Assembly (NCBI RefSeq): GCF_017377795.1
Contig: NZ_JAFRDR010000001.1
Coordinates: 1 to 64,000, forward strand
Reading direction: 5' to 3'
Length of the DNA stretch: 64,000 nt
From: Williamsia soli
GTDB taxonomy: Bacteria; Actinomycetota; Actinomycetes; Mycobacteriales; Mycobacteriaceae
Made by a program: the position numbers and the translations under genes. Positions 15,230-24,122 of the stretch are shown piece after piece; the stretch's first letter is position 1, and every line of letters begins with the position of its first letter. The notes beneath the pieces are model-generated. The model did not search any database and was not told the DNA's origin. It saw only the letters and a program-made list of their open reading frames with translations.

Positions 15230-17772
15230 CGACCACTTTCGAGGGTTGCGTGTGCGGCGGCAAGACGTGCGACGGGAACCCGACGCGGCGAACACGAGAC
15301 GTAGTCGAGGCCGATGGAGTTGAGGAACGAGATCGACGCCGGGTCGCCGCCGTGTTCACCGCAGACCCCGAGCTTCACGCTCGGCCTGGCCTCGTGGGCC
15401 CGCTCTGCTGCCATGGCGACCAGCGCACCGACGCCGTCGGGGTCGAGGACGGCGAACGGGCTGTCGGTGAGCAACCCGTGGTCGAGATAGTGGGCAAGCA
15501 TGGTCTTTTCGACGTCGTCGCGCGAGAAACCGTAGGTCAACTGGGTCAGATCATTGGTTCCGAACGACAGGAACTCCGCGTCGGCGGTCAGTGACGCGGC
15601 GAGCAGGGCGGCGCGTGGGGTCTCGACCATGCTGCCCACCAGGTAGGGCACCTTGACGCCGGTGTCCGCGGCCACGGTCGCGGCTGCGCTGTCCACCTGT
15701 GTGATGGCCTTGCTGAGTTCACCGGGAAGCGAGACCAGGGGAATCATGACCTCGAGTATCGGCGAGATCCCCTCGGCGTTGACAGTCACCCAGGCGCGGA
15801 ACAGAGCTTCGGCCTGCGCCGGATACAGCCGTTGCTGGACCATCGCGAAGCGGACGCCGCGCAGGCCCAGCATCGGGTTGGATTCGTGTGTCTCCGCAGC
15901 CCTTTCGGCCTGGGCGGCATCGCGGTACTGGCCGTCGGCCGGCAAGAACTCGTGCAGCGGGGCGTCGAGTAGTCGCACGGTGATGGGGCGATTGCCGACC
16001 ACGCGCAAGAGATCGGTGAAGTCCGACTGTTGCGCGGTGGTCAGGGCTGCGATGGCCTCGATCTCCTCGGCCTCGCTCTCGGCGAGAACGAGACGCTGCA
16101 CCAACGGCAGCTGGTCGCCCATGAACTGATGTTCGGTGCGGCACAATCCGATTCCCTCGGCTCCGAGCCGGAATGCGGTGGCGGCGTCTTCAGCGTTGTC
16201 GGCGTTGGTGCGGATCCCGAGTTCACGGATCTCGTCGGCCCAGCCGAGCAGGATCTCGAGTTCGGGAGACGGTTCCGCAGGACGGATCGTCACGGCTCCG
16301 GTGTAGATGTCGCCGGTCCGTCCGTTGACAGAGACGACGTCGCCCTCGGACATGGTGACGCCGTTCGCGGTCACGGTGTGTGCGGTCAGGTCGATGCGCA
16401 ACGAGGTGGCACCGCAGACTGCCGGCCGTCCCGCGCCGCGCGCTACGACGGCGGCGTGGGAGGCGAGGCCGCCGTTGGAGGTGACGACTGCGGTCGCGGC
16501 GAGCAAGGCGGGTACATCGGCAGGACTGGTCTCGGATGCGACGAGGATGACGTCTTTGCCCTGCGCGGCCAACTGGAGGGCGCGTTCACTCGACAGAGCG
16601 ATCTCACCGATCGCGGCACCGGGAGATGCCGGCAGGCCCTGGGCGAGGAGTTGCTCGTTGCCGCTGAGCTTGAGCTGGGCATGGAGCAGGTCCTGCATGA
16701 GGTCCGGTTCGAGCATCCGTACGGCTTCACTGCGCTCGATCGAGTGGTTGTTCGCCAGATCGACGGCCAGGTTGGTGACGGCACGGGGTCCGGGATGTTC
16801 GCGGGCACCCGCGCTGAGGAGGGCGAGTTGCCGGTCGCGGACCTCGAACTCGACTTCTGCGACACCACGCAGGTGAGGTTCGAGGGTCGCAAAAATCTGA
16901 TCGAGGATCGAGACACCGCCGGGGACCTGGCCGAGAGGCTCGCCGGGTCCGGGATTGGGATCGGTCCGCCGGACGCCGAGATGGAAGACGCCATGCGGCG
17001 CGTATTTCCCGGTCTCCAGGTCGCGGCTGATCGCCGACCCGTAACCCGACTCGTTCCACGACCCCAGCCGCAGAGCACGGACGTGGAGCGCGATACCGAG
17101 ATCGTCGGGGAGTGACAGCGCTTTGCGGGCGCGCTGGCCGCGCGGGGAGGCCCAGCGGGCGAGCATCGCCTTCGCCGCGAGTCCGAGTTGCTCGGCCGGG
17201 TCGGCTGGGTAGGGAGCGCCTGTGGTCTCTTCGATGAGTTGCAGGAGGGCCGGGACCCGGGCGCGGCTGTCGGGGTGGTCGTCGTCGAGATCGTCGAGAT
17301 CATCCACGTCGACGTCCAGTGCGCCTTCGGCGACGAAGCGCAGATTCGCGGCCCAGGAGTCATAGATGTCGCGGTCGCGGCCGATGACTTCGACCAAGGC
17401 GTCGATGTTGCGGTTCGACAAACCGATGACCGAGATCGCGGGCGGCAGGGCGGACACCGGAACCGGTGCGCTGCAGCGGAGGTGCATCAGCATCGGACGC
17501 CGCTCGGTACGGGTGGCAGGCCAGATCCCGCGGACGGCGAGCTTCTCCACCAGGTCGATGGCGATGTTCGCGGTCTCCCGATTCTCGAGGCCGCTGCCGG
17601 ATCCGATCGGAACGGTCAGGCCCGGGACCACCGGGAGGCCGAGTGCGACCAGGTTGTCCATCTCGACGCCGTGAACTCCGAGCACATCGGCGCCGAGTCC
17701 ACGGGCGCGCCCCTGTCCGTAGGGGACCGCTGCGCGAGTGAAAGAGTGAACAGAGTTGTCGGACAGAGTCAT
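15226..17772 (-). CDS. Pyruvate phosphate dikinase-like protein with eroded ATP-grasp domain
   Basis: An 848-residue protein that aligns along the whole length of pyruvate phosphate dikinase. The central swivelling domain keeps its phospho-accepting His (GGLASHAAVVARG, His439). The C-terminal PEP/pyruvate barrel keeps GLCRTEH (about 543), VRLLDAPLHEF (about 599), FGTNDLTQLTYGFSRDD (about 737) and CGEHGG with Cys804. In contrast the N-terminal ATP-binding domain has lost key signatures: G-G-K-G-A-N-L reads GVHGVEM, the T-R-N-P-x-T-G-E stretch reads SRDLETGKY, and L-Q-T-R-N-G reads LLSAGA. ATP use as in true dikinases is therefore doubtful, while PEP-dependent His phosphorylation looks possible. 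The start at 17772 overlaps the upstream stop by four bases. Confidence 0.85.
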   Translation of the reverse strand: MTLSDNSVHSFTRAAVPYGQGRARGLGADVLGVHGVEMDNLVALGLPVVPGLTVPIGSGSGLENRETANIAIDLVEKLAVRGIWPATRTERRPMLMHLRCSAPVPVSALPPAISVIGLSNRNIDALVEVIGRDRDIYDSWAANLRFVAEGALDVDVDDLDDLDDDHPDSRARVPALLQLIEETTGAPYPADPAEQLGLAAKAMLARWASPRGQRARKALSLPDDLGIALHVRALRLGSWNESGYGSAISRDLETGKYAPHGVFHLGVRRTDPNPGPGEPLGQVPGGVSILDQIFATLEPHLRGVAEVEFEVRDRQLALLSAGAREHPGPRAVTNLAVDLANNHSIERSEAVRMLEPDLMQDLLHAQLKLSGNEQLLAQGLPASPGAAIGEIALSSERALQLAAQGKDVILVASETSPADVPALLAATAVVTSNGGLASHAAVVARGAGRPAVCGATSLRIDLTAHTVTANGVTMSEGDVVSVNGRTGDIYTGAVTIRPAEPSPELEILLGWADEIRELGIRTNADNAEDAATAFRLGAEGIGLCRTEHQFMGDQLPLVQRLVLAESEAEEIEAIAALTTAQQSDFTDLLRVVGNRPITVRLLDAPLHEFLPADGQYRDAAQAERAAETHESNPMLGLRGVRFAMVQQRLYPAQAEALFRAWVTVNAEGISPILEVMIPLVSLPGELSKAITQVDSAAATVAADTGVKVPYLVGSMVETPRAALLAASLTADAEFLSFGTNDLTQLTYGFSRDDVEKTMLAHYLDHGLLTDSPFAVLDPDGVGALVAMAAERAHEARPSVKLGVCGEHGGDPASISFLNSIGLDYVSCSPRRVPVARLAAAHATLESGR

Positions 17773-18395
17773 TCCGCGCTGCCAGTGACGAGCTTCTCTT
17801 CGAGGGCTTCGTCTTCGGCGCGCGTCACGCCCAGCATCATCAGCACGTGCTGGTGCAGCCACATCCAGACGGTGTGGTAGCCGTCCGTCAGCGGCGAGGT
17901 GAGGGATGCGGTGTCGCCGCTGTCGAAACGCTCGAGGGCGAGCGCGAGCTGATCCCGGTAGCCGAGGAGGGCTGAGGATTGCTTACCTGCCCGCCGGAGC
18001 ATCTTCGACACGTCGGTGTGGATGTCGTCGAGCTGGTCGCGGATCCGGGCGTCGTATTGCGCGTCCGAGTGATCGTTGACAGAGCCGTCCGGCCGGCACT
18101 GCCACGCGGTGCACAGCTCACGCAGGCGTCGGTTGACAGGAAGGAACGCGTGCAGGAAATCGTTGACGACTTTCTCTTCGTCGCTGCCCTCCGGCAATCG
18201 GACGAGTGCGCCGGCCGCGCTGATCCCGGCGGGGGTCGGCATCACCATCGGGCCCTTGGCGACCGCGTCCCCGGCGTCGATCACCATCTGCAGCTCGGGT
18301 GAGACCGGGCCGCGGAACATCCCTTTGACCACGAGACCGACCAGTTCGCTCGATGCGGTGGCCGATGTGGACGTGTTGATCGCGAGGTCGTTCAT
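17769..18395 (-). CDS. PPDK-associated helical protein, function unknown
   Basis: A 208-residue protein translated just ahead of the PPDK-like gene with a four-base overlap. The N-terminal 80 residues (ELVGLVVKGMFRGPVSPEL, then PAGISAAGALVRLP) could be a winged-helix-like fold. The C-terminal 120 residues are helical, with LPVNRRLRELCTAWQCRPDG, SVNDHSDAQYD and DGYHTVWMWLHQHVLMMLG. I recall similar helical proteins and domains next to PPDK-type genes in actinobacteria, but this is memory of the pattern, not a search. It probably binds or regulates the PPDK-like protein. It is the first gene of a three-cistron operon with the acyl-CoA dehydrogenase at 14159. Confidence 0.7.
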   Translation of the reverse strand: MNDLAINTSTSATASSELVGLVVKGMFRGPVSPELQMVIDAGDAVAKGPMVMPTPAGISAAGALVRLPEGSDEEKVVNDFLHAFLPVNRRLRELCTAWQCRPDGSVNDHSDAQYDARIRDQLDDIHTDVSKMLRRAGKQSSALLGYRDQLALALERFDSGDTASLTSPLTDGYHTVWMWLHQHVLMMLGVTRAEDEALEEKLVTGSAE

Positions 18396-18678
18396 GGTGC
18401 TCCTCGAATGGTTCTCGGGTCCCCGGGATCGGGGAGTGCGTCGGAGGTGACTGATGCACCACCTCGGCCGGGACTGTGACGGTGCTCATAACCTACCCAA
18501 ATAGTAGTGGATGTCAAGAAAGAGCCGCAAACTATGTACAGAATTATCCTCAGCCAGTTACTTGACAGTGCCTCCTCAAAGTCGGATACGCTACATGTGA
18601 CGACGACCACTCGGCTGAGCTGAGGTGACGTCATGGGCATACCCCGACCAGACGACAGACAACAGTGAGGCGCGGGCA
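18396..18678. promoter_or_regulatory. Divergent promoter region, PPDK-like operon / aldehyde dehydrogenase
   Basis: About 280 bases between divergent starts. It holds the AAACTATGTACAGAATT element, an AGTTACTTGACA stretch and a sigma-70-like promoter for the plus strand: TTGACA at 18563-18568, then a 17-base spacer and GATACG. The ribosome site for the aldehyde dehydrogenase is GTGAGG before the ATG at 18679. Confidence 0.5.
18529..18545. promoter_or_regulatory. ACTATGTACA operator-like element, copy 1
   Basis: AAACTATGTACAGAATT. The 12-base core ACTATGTACAGA is repeated exactly at 42422-42433. Its centre has the GT-AC core common in operators of FadR/FCD-type GntR regulators, and a GntR/FCD gene lies at 42560. 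It sits just upstream of the TTGACA box of the aldehyde dehydrogenase promoter. Confidence 0.5.
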
Positions 18679-20112
18679 ATGGAAGACCGGAACGAGCTCT
18701 ACATCGGCGGTAAGTGGGTTCCCTCCGCAGGTGACGCCACGATCGACGTCCTGGAGGCCGCCACCGGAGAGCTGATGGCCCGCGTCCCGGCGGGCACCGA
18801 GAGCGACGTCGACGACGCGGTCGCCGCGGCCAGAGCTGCGTTCGGTGAATGGTCGCAGTCCGCCGTCGCCGATCGGATCACCGTGCTGCGGCGGATCGCC
18901 GACGGTCTTCTCGAACGGGAGACCGAACTCGCCGAGATGATGGCCCGCGAAGTGGGCACACCGATCGCTCGTTCGCGCACGGTCCAGGTGGGGTTGGGAG
19001 TGACCATCTTCCGGTCGATGGCCGACATCCTGGAGACCACTCCCCTGGAGGAGCGGCGAGGGAACTCACTGATCCTCAAGGTCGGAGTGGGTGTGGTCGG
19101 TGCGATCACGCCCTGGAACTACCCGCTCTATCAACTCGCCGCGAAGGTCGCGCCGGCGATTGCCGCAGGATGCACGACCGTGGTCAAACCGAGCAGCGTG
19201 GCGCCCCTCGCGGCGTTCGTCGTCGCTGAGATCGCCGAAGAGGCCGGGTTGCCGCCGGGGGTCCTCAACATCGTGACCGGCGCGGGTGGCCGGGTCGGCG
19301 AGCGTCTCGCGGGTCATCCCGACGTCGATCTCGTCAGTCTCACCGGATCGACCTCTGCCGGCGCGAGAGTCGGCCAGGTAGCTGCAGCGGGCATCAAGAA
19401 AGTAACCCTCGAGCTCGGCGGTAAGTCGGCGTTCATCGTTGCGCCGGACGCCGACGTGGATGCGGCGGTCACAGCCGCCGTACGAGGTTGTTACGTCAAC
19501 AACGGACAGACCTGCGCCGCCACCACGCGGTTGCTGGTACCGGTCGGCAGGCTCGAGCAGGTCGAGGCCAAGCTGGTCGAACTCGTGGGGGGCCAGCGCG
19601 TCGGTGATCCATTGGACGAGGCGATCGACATCGGACCGATGGCGTCTCGTGAGCAACAGCAGACGGTCCTCGACATGCTCTCGGAAGTCCCCGCCGACGC
19701 AGTCTTCCTGGTCGGCGGGCCGGGTGAGGTCAGTGATCTCGACGAACGGCTCCGGTCAGGTTTCTTCGTCCGTCCGACGGTCGTGAGCCGCGTCGACAAC
19801 AACTCGGCCATCGCCCGCGACGAGGTGTTCGGGCCGGTGCTCACAGTTCTCACCTACGACGACATCGACGAGGCGATCGACATCGCCAACGACTCAGACT
19901 ACGGACTCTCCGGCGGCGTCTTCGCGGCCGATGACGACGGCGCGATCGCGATCGCGCGCCGACTGCGGACCGGTCAGGTGTCGATCAACGGCGGCCGGTT
20001 CAATGCGATGGCGCCCTTCGGTGGCATGAAGAAGTCGGGAATCGGCCGTGAACTCGGCCCGGACGGTTTGGACGAGTACTTCGAGAAGATCTCCCTTCAA
20101 CTACCCGCCTGA
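18679..20112 (+). CDS. NAD(P)-dependent aldehyde dehydrogenase
   Basis: A 477-residue aldehyde dehydrogenase that would oxidise an aldehyde to the acid. The catalytic Cys is in VNNGQTCAATTRLL and the general-base Glu in VTLELGGKSAFIV. The Rossmann fold has LVSLTGSTSAGARVG, and APWN-type ITPWNYPLYQLAAKVAPA is at about residue 150. The ATG at 18679 follows GTGAGG and gives the standard family start (ELYIGGKWV); the frame is open 18 codons further. A SnoaL-like gene follows after 30 bases. It could oxidise the product of the aldolase-like enzyme at 11732 (inference). Confidence 0.94.
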   Translation: MEDRNELYIGGKWVPSAGDATIDVLEAATGELMARVPAGTESDVDDAVAAARAAFGEWSQSAVADRITVLRRIADGLLERETELAEMMAREVGTPIARSRTVQVGLGVTIFRSMADILETTPLEERRGNSLILKVGVGVVGAITPWNYPLYQLAAKVAPAIAAGCTTVVKPSSVAPLAAFVVAEIAEEAGLPPGVLNIVTGAGGRVGERLAGHPDVDLVSLTGSTSAGARVGQVAAAGIKKVTLELGGKSAFIVAPDADVDAAVTAAVRGCYVNNGQTCAATTRLLVPVGRLEQVEAKLVELVGGQRVGDPLDEAIDIGPMASREQQQTVLDMLSEVPADAVFLVGGPGEVSDLDERLRSGFFVRPTVVSRVDNNSAIARDEVFGPVLTVLTYDDIDEAIDIANDSDYGLSGGVFAADDDGAIAIARRLRTGQVSINGGRFNAMAPFGGMKKSGIGRELGPDGLDEYFEKISLQLPA

Positions 20113-20142
20113 CCCGCCCCACAACGACGAAAGCGATCCGAC

Positions 20143-20631
20143 ATGGCCACGGAAGCAGAACTGAACACCGCGCACAGGGAGATCACCAACCTGATGTCGC
20201 GCTTCTCGCGCGGTATCGACCTGCGGGACTGGGACATGTACCGGTCGGTGTTCACCGACGAGATCGAGATCGACTACACCAGCTATCGGGCCGGCAACGG
20301 CGGGATCTTCCGCGCCGAGGACTGGGTGCAACGCGGGCGGATGCTGTTCCCGGGGCTGACGGCGTCACAGCACTTCCTGTCGAATCTGCACATCACGGTC
20401 GAGGGTGATCGCGGCACGGTGATCTCGTATGTCCGCGCCGAACACGTACTCCCGAACACGGCAGGTGACGCGATGTTCACCATCGGCGGGTACTACACCG
20501 ATTCCGTTGTGCACTCGGATGGTGAGTGGAAGATCTGCAAGAAGCAGCTGACCGTGCTGTGGAACTCCGGCAACCCTGCGGTCCTGACCATGGCGCGCGA
20601 ACGCGCGGCAGCACTGCTCGCGGACGCCTGA
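20143..20631 (+). CDS. SnoaL-like / NTF2-fold protein
   Basis: A 162-residue protein of the SnoaL_4-type cone-shaped NTF2 fold. HREITNLMSRFSRGIDLRDW is the usual N-terminal helix, followed by MYRSVFTDEIEIDYT, SQHFLSNLHITVEGDRGTVI and VVHSDGEWKICKKQLTVLW. Family members act as isomerases, dehydratases or hydrolase-like enzymes on hydrophobic ring compounds, or as ligand-binding proteins. It lies 30 bases after the aldehyde dehydrogenase and is convergent with the VOC gene. Together these imply small cyclic substrates, but the reaction cannot be assigned. Confidence 0.85.
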   Translation: MATEAELNTAHREITNLMSRFSRGIDLRDWDMYRSVFTDEIEIDYTSYRAGNGGIFRAEDWVQRGRMLFPGLTASQHFLSNLHITVEGDRGTVISYVRAEHVLPNTAGDAMFTIGGYYTDSVVHSDGEWKICKKQLTVLWNSGNPAVLTMARERAAALLADA

Positions 20632-20655
20632 GGCTCCGGCGCTCATTCGGAGCGT

Positions 20656-21180
20656 CTACATATCGCGGACCGGGTCGCGGCCGTCCCAGTCGACGGCCGC
20701 GTCCGCGACCGTGCGGTAGAGCGCGAGGATCGTCGGGCGCGGTTCGTATATCTCCACCAGGTGTCCGAGTTGTGCACGGGCATCGTGGAAGGCGAAATTG
20801 TTGCCGTTCGGGGTGGTTGCGGTCAGCACGGCCGGCCACCCGTTGGCGGTGAACTGGCGCTGCTGGTCGTCGAACGATGACACCATGATCGCGACGTGAT
20901 GAATCTGGTTGCGTGACAACGTTGTCTGCGCGAACACTGCCGGCTCCGCGCTGTGTACCTCGACCAGTTCGACTTGGATGTGTCCCCACTGTCCGTACGC
21001 GGAGGAGTGATCGAAGGAGCCCTCGGCCCCGTCCGGACCGAGTGCTGACGTGACCGGGTTGCGTCGCACGAAGAACGGCCCGGCACCGGTCCGGGACGCG
21101 AAGTCATGAGCCGCGGTCCGCACGTCATCGACGATGTAGGCGATCTGGACGACCGCGCCAGGGGAATACTCGGTCTCCAT
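20656..21180 (-). CDS. VOC-superfamily (glyoxalase-like) protein
   Basis: A 174-residue protein of the vicinal-oxygen-chelate superfamily. Paired beta-alpha-beta modules are seen: VVQIAYIVDDVRTAAHDFAS, then WGHIQVELVEVHS and IHHVAIMVSSFDDQQRQFTA, then LGHLVEIYEP. His in IHHVAIMV and Glu in LVEIYE are in metal-ligand positions. AGAGAGGG precedes the ATG. Members include lyases, epimerases and dioxygenases. It is divergent from the ABC importer operon and shares its promoter region. Confidence 0.85.
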   Translation of the reverse strand: METEYSPGAVVQIAYIVDDVRTAAHDFASRTGAGPFFVRRNPVTSALGPDGAEGSFDHSSAYGQWGHIQVELVEVHSAEPAVFAQTTLSRNQIHHVAIMVSSFDDQQRQFTANGWPAVLTATTPNGNNFAFHDARAQLGHLVEIYEPRPTILALYRTVADAAVDWDGRDPVRDM

Positions 21181-21437
21181 CGCAGCCCTCTCTGCTCGGG
21201 CGAGCGCTCGTCTGGGCGTTCGCTAACTTTTTGACGACTATAGATAGATCGGGCCGGCTTCGAATCTGGATTGCTGGGAACCGGAGCCTGCGGTGGACGC
21301 TTTGGCGGTAAGTGTGCACGTGAGAGGCAATTATAACGAGTTTGCCGGATCGCTGGACTTATCCATGTACATAGTTCAGTATGACGTAGGTAACAAAACA
21401 ATGGTTCAAGTAACTCACCTCACGTAGGTAGGCCTTC
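21181..21437. promoter_or_regulatory. Divergent promoter region, VOC gene / ABC importer
   Basis: A 257-base AT-richer gap. It carries an inverted copy of the ACTATGTACA element at 21364-21379 and TTCAAGTAACTCAC at 21405-21418. CTAACTTTTTGACGACTATAG near 21223 is close to the VOC start. These are the same two box types found in the other divergent gaps of the block. Confidence 0.45.
21364..21379. promoter_or_regulatory. ACTATGTACA operator-like element, copy 2 (inverted)
   Basis: Read on the minus strand this is GAACTATGTACATGG, matching nine or ten bases of the other copies. On the plus strand CATGTACATAG is close to a perfect palindrome around GTAC. It lies about 60 bases before the ABC importer start. 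Confidence 0.5.
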
Positions 21438-22961
21438 ATGACAGACGCGCTCAGTATCAGCGGTCTTTCCAAGACTTTCGGCGGTCAGCGAGCACTCAAT
21501 GATGTGACTCTCGTCCTCGCACCCGGTGAAATTCGCGGTTTGGTCGGACAGAACGGATGCGGAAAATCCACACTCATCAAAGTTCTTGCCGGATACCATG
21601 ATCCGGACGACGGAGCAAAGATCGTCGTCGCAGGTAGCGAACTGAACCTCGGTGTCCCCGGGAGTGGAGAAGCAGCCGGGCTGCGCTTCGTACATCAGGA
21701 GCTGGGGCTGGTGGAAAGCCTCGACGTCGTCGACAACCTGGCTCTCGGACACGGCTACCAGACCAGGTCCATCGGCACGATCGACTTCAAGGCCGAACGC
21801 GCGCAGGCCAAGGCGGCCCTCGCCGAACTGGGCTTCGACATCGATCTCAAGAAGCTCGCGTCCGCACTGAGCATGAGCGAACGAACGATGCTTGCGATCG
21901 CCCGCGCCGTACAGGATCGGTCGGGCGCGACGAACATCCTGGTTCTCGACGAGCCGACCGCGAACCTACCTGCAGCCGAGGCTGTTCGGCTCTTCGACCT
22001 GGTTCGCAGGATCCGGGACCGCGGAGTGGCGGTGCTCTTCGTCTCGCATCACCTGGGCGAGGTCTTCTCGCTGTGCGACAGCGTGACGGTCATGCGCGAC
22101 GGCAACATCGTCACCACCCGCAGCCTGGAAGGGCTCGACGAGCCGGGACTCGTGGAACTCATGATCGGCCGCCGAGTCGAAGAGTTCCTCGCCGAACCCG
22201 ACGAGACGACCGACACCGCGGGAGATCCTGTCCTCGAGGTGCGTGGGTTCTCCTGCGGTGCCGTGAAAGACTTCGACTTCTCGATCCGATCGGGCGAGGT
22301 GCTCGGGATCGCCGGGATCACCGGGTCGGGCCGCGAGCAGATCGTGCCCGCACTCTTCGGTGCCGAGACCAGAGGTGGCACTGTTGTTGTCGACGGCAAG
22401 ACGGTGGAGGACGGACGTCCCGACCTCGCGATGGCAGCGGGGGTGGGTTGTGTGCCGGCCGAGCGGCTGAGCAACGCCGCCTTCGCCACCGCCTCCCTTC
22501 GTGAGAACGTCTCGGTCGCCGACCCCTGGGCTTACACCAAAGGTGGCATGCTGCGGATCAAGCGTGAGAAGTCCGACGTCGCAACATGGCTCGAGAAGCT
22601 CGGAGTGCGGCCCTCCGGCAACACCGAACGCCATCTCGGCACCCTCAGTGGTGGCAACCAGCAGAAGGTGGTGCTGGCCCGATGGCTGCGCCGCAAACCT
22701 CGCGTACTCCTGCTCGACGAGCCCACCCAGGGTGTCGACATCGGCGCGAAGGCCGACATCCACACGCTGGTCGACGACGCCGCACAATCCGGGGCCGCAG
22801 TGCTGGTGGTCTCCACCGATCACGGCGAACTCACCCGCCTCTGCGATCGCGTGATCGTGCTGTCGGCCGGCTGCGTGGTCGACGATCTCTCCCGCCCTCG
22901 GATCGACCCCGACCGGTTGACCGCCTCGACTCTCAAGAAGCCAGCTCGCGCCGAGGCCTGA
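21438..22961 (+). CDS. Ribose-type (CUT2) ABC importer, ATP-binding protein with two NBDs
   Basis: A 507-residue protein with two fused nucleotide-binding domains, the RbsA/XylG architecture. Domain 1 has Walker A GQNGCGKSTLIK, an atypical signature LSMSERTMLAIARA and Walker B ILVLDEPTANL. Domain 2 has a degenerate Walker A (GITGSGREQIV), as usual in this family, and an intact signature LSGGNQQKVVLARWL with LLLDEPTQGVDIG. It energises uptake of a sugar-like or polyol-like compound with the permease at 22991 and the binding protein at 24123. It is the first gene of the plus-strand operon reaching 28251. Confidence 0.93.
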   Translation: MTDALSISGLSKTFGGQRALNDVTLVLAPGEIRGLVGQNGCGKSTLIKVLAGYHDPDDGAKIVVAGSELNLGVPGSGEAAGLRFVHQELGLVESLDVVDNLALGHGYQTRSIGTIDFKAERAQAKAALAELGFDIDLKKLASALSMSERTMLAIARAVQDRSGATNILVLDEPTANLPAAEAVRLFDLVRRIRDRGVAVLFVSHHLGEVFSLCDSVTVMRDGNIVTTRSLEGLDEPGLVELMIGRRVEEFLAEPDETTDTAGDPVLEVRGFSCGAVKDFDFSIRSGEVLGIAGITGSGREQIVPALFGAETRGGTVVVDGKTVEDGRPDLAMAAGVGCVPAERLSNAAFATASLRENVSVADPWAYTKGGMLRIKREKSDVATWLEKLGVRPSGNTERHLGTLSGGNQQKVVLARWLRRKPRVLLLDEPTQGVDIGAKADIHTLVDDAAQSGAAVLVVSTDHGELTRLCDRVIVLSAGCVVDDLSRPRIDPDRLTASTLKKPARAEA

Positions 22962-22990
22962 GCCCCCGTGCTATGTGCGAAAGGAACACC

Positions 22991-24019
22991 ATGACAACAC
23001 AATCGACCGACGCCGCGGCGACAGCCCCGAAGGGCCCGCCCCCGGGCGGCGGAGACTTCCTCCCGGAGAAGACCAAGGGACGCAAGATCAACCTCGGTCT
23101 CGACCGTTTCAGCGGACTGTACGTATGGGTCGCCATCATCGTGCTGTTCGCCATCTGGATTCCCGACCTGTTCCTGACCGAGGGCAACTTCCGCATCATC
23201 GCGGGCGATCAGGCCATCACCGCGATGCTGGCGATCGGCCTGATCGTGCCGCTCGCGGCAGGAGTCTTCGACCTCTCGATCGCGGGGGTGATGGGGTTCT
23301 CCGTGGCGATGGTGTCGTACCAACTCTCGCAGGGAATCGCAGCACCGATCGCGATCCTCAGCACCCTGCTGTGTGGCGCTCTCATCGGTGCGGTGAACGG
23401 CTTCGTGGTGGTCAAGCTCAACGTCGACTCGTTCATCGCAACCCTTGGTATGTCCAGCATCCTGCTGGCAGGTACCTATTTCGTGACAGACGGTAAGCAG
23501 ATCACCGAAGGCTTCACCGACGGATTCCTGGACATGGGTAGCAAGCCGTTCCTGGGACTGCCCCTTCCGTTCTTCTACATGATCGCCGTCGCGGCGGTGA
23601 TGTACGTGGTGCTGGAGAAGACACCCCTGGGCCGCTACCTCTACGCGACCGGCGGAAACCGCCAGGCAGCACGGCTCGCCGGTCTCCGGGTCGAGCGAAT
23701 CATGTTCGGCGCCTTGGTCACATCGGCCACTGTTGCTGCGCTGACGGGTGTGATCTTGGCTGCGAAGCTGGGTACCGCAGCACCCGACATCGGGCCCTCC
23801 TATCTGCTCCCGGCGTTCTCGGCGGTCTTCCTGGGTTCGACGCAGATCCGCGCCGGCCGGGTGAACGTCCTCGGAACGCTCATCGCGATCTACCTGCTGG
23901 CCACCGGTGTCAAGGGTCTGCAGCTCGCCGGGGCTCCGAGTTACGTCAACGACCTCTTCAACGGCCTGGCGCTGATCATCGCCGTCGCACTCGCCGCACG
24001 CACCGCTCGACGCGTGTGA
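22991..24019 (+). CDS. Ribose-type (CUT2) ABC importer, permease
   Basis: A 342-residue polytopic membrane protein of the RbsC family (BPD_transp_2). It has a 45-residue polar N-terminus, then about eight to ten hydrophobic segments, such as LYVWVAIIVLFAIWIPDLFL, MLAIGLIVPLAAGVFDLSIA and FYMIAVAAVMYVVL. The family motif around GRYLYATGGNRQAARLAGL is intact. GAAAGGAACACC precedes the ATG at 22991. A longer open frame overlaps the ATPase gene but is not credible. The protein forms the transmembrane channel with the two-domain ATPase upstream. Confidence 0.92.
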   Translation: MTTQSTDAAATAPKGPPPGGGDFLPEKTKGRKINLGLDRFSGLYVWVAIIVLFAIWIPDLFLTEGNFRIIAGDQAITAMLAIGLIVPLAAGVFDLSIAGVMGFSVAMVSYQLSQGIAAPIAILSTLLCGALIGAVNGFVVVKLNVDSFIATLGMSSILLAGTYFVTDGKQITEGFTDGFLDMGSKPFLGLPLPFFYMIAVAAVMYVVLEKTPLGRYLYATGGNRQAARLAGLRVERIMFGALVTSATVAALTGVILAAKLGTAAPDIGPSYLLPAFSAVFLGSTQIRAGRVNVLGTLIAIYLLATGVKGLQLAGAPSYVNDLFNGLALIIAVALAARTARRV

Positions 24020-24122
24020 GCATCTCCACGATCAACGACCATTCCCTCTGTGACCCCTTCCAGCTCAAGCATCTACTTCAGTCAATGGCTCTGCAGAGAG
24101 CCAACACCCGAGAGGAATCCCA

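Noticed and set aside
15226-17772. Ordinary pyruvate phosphate dikinase
   Set aside because: Although alignable end to end, the Lys, Gln and Arg signatures of the ATP-grasp domain are missing, so the standard reaction cannot be assumed.
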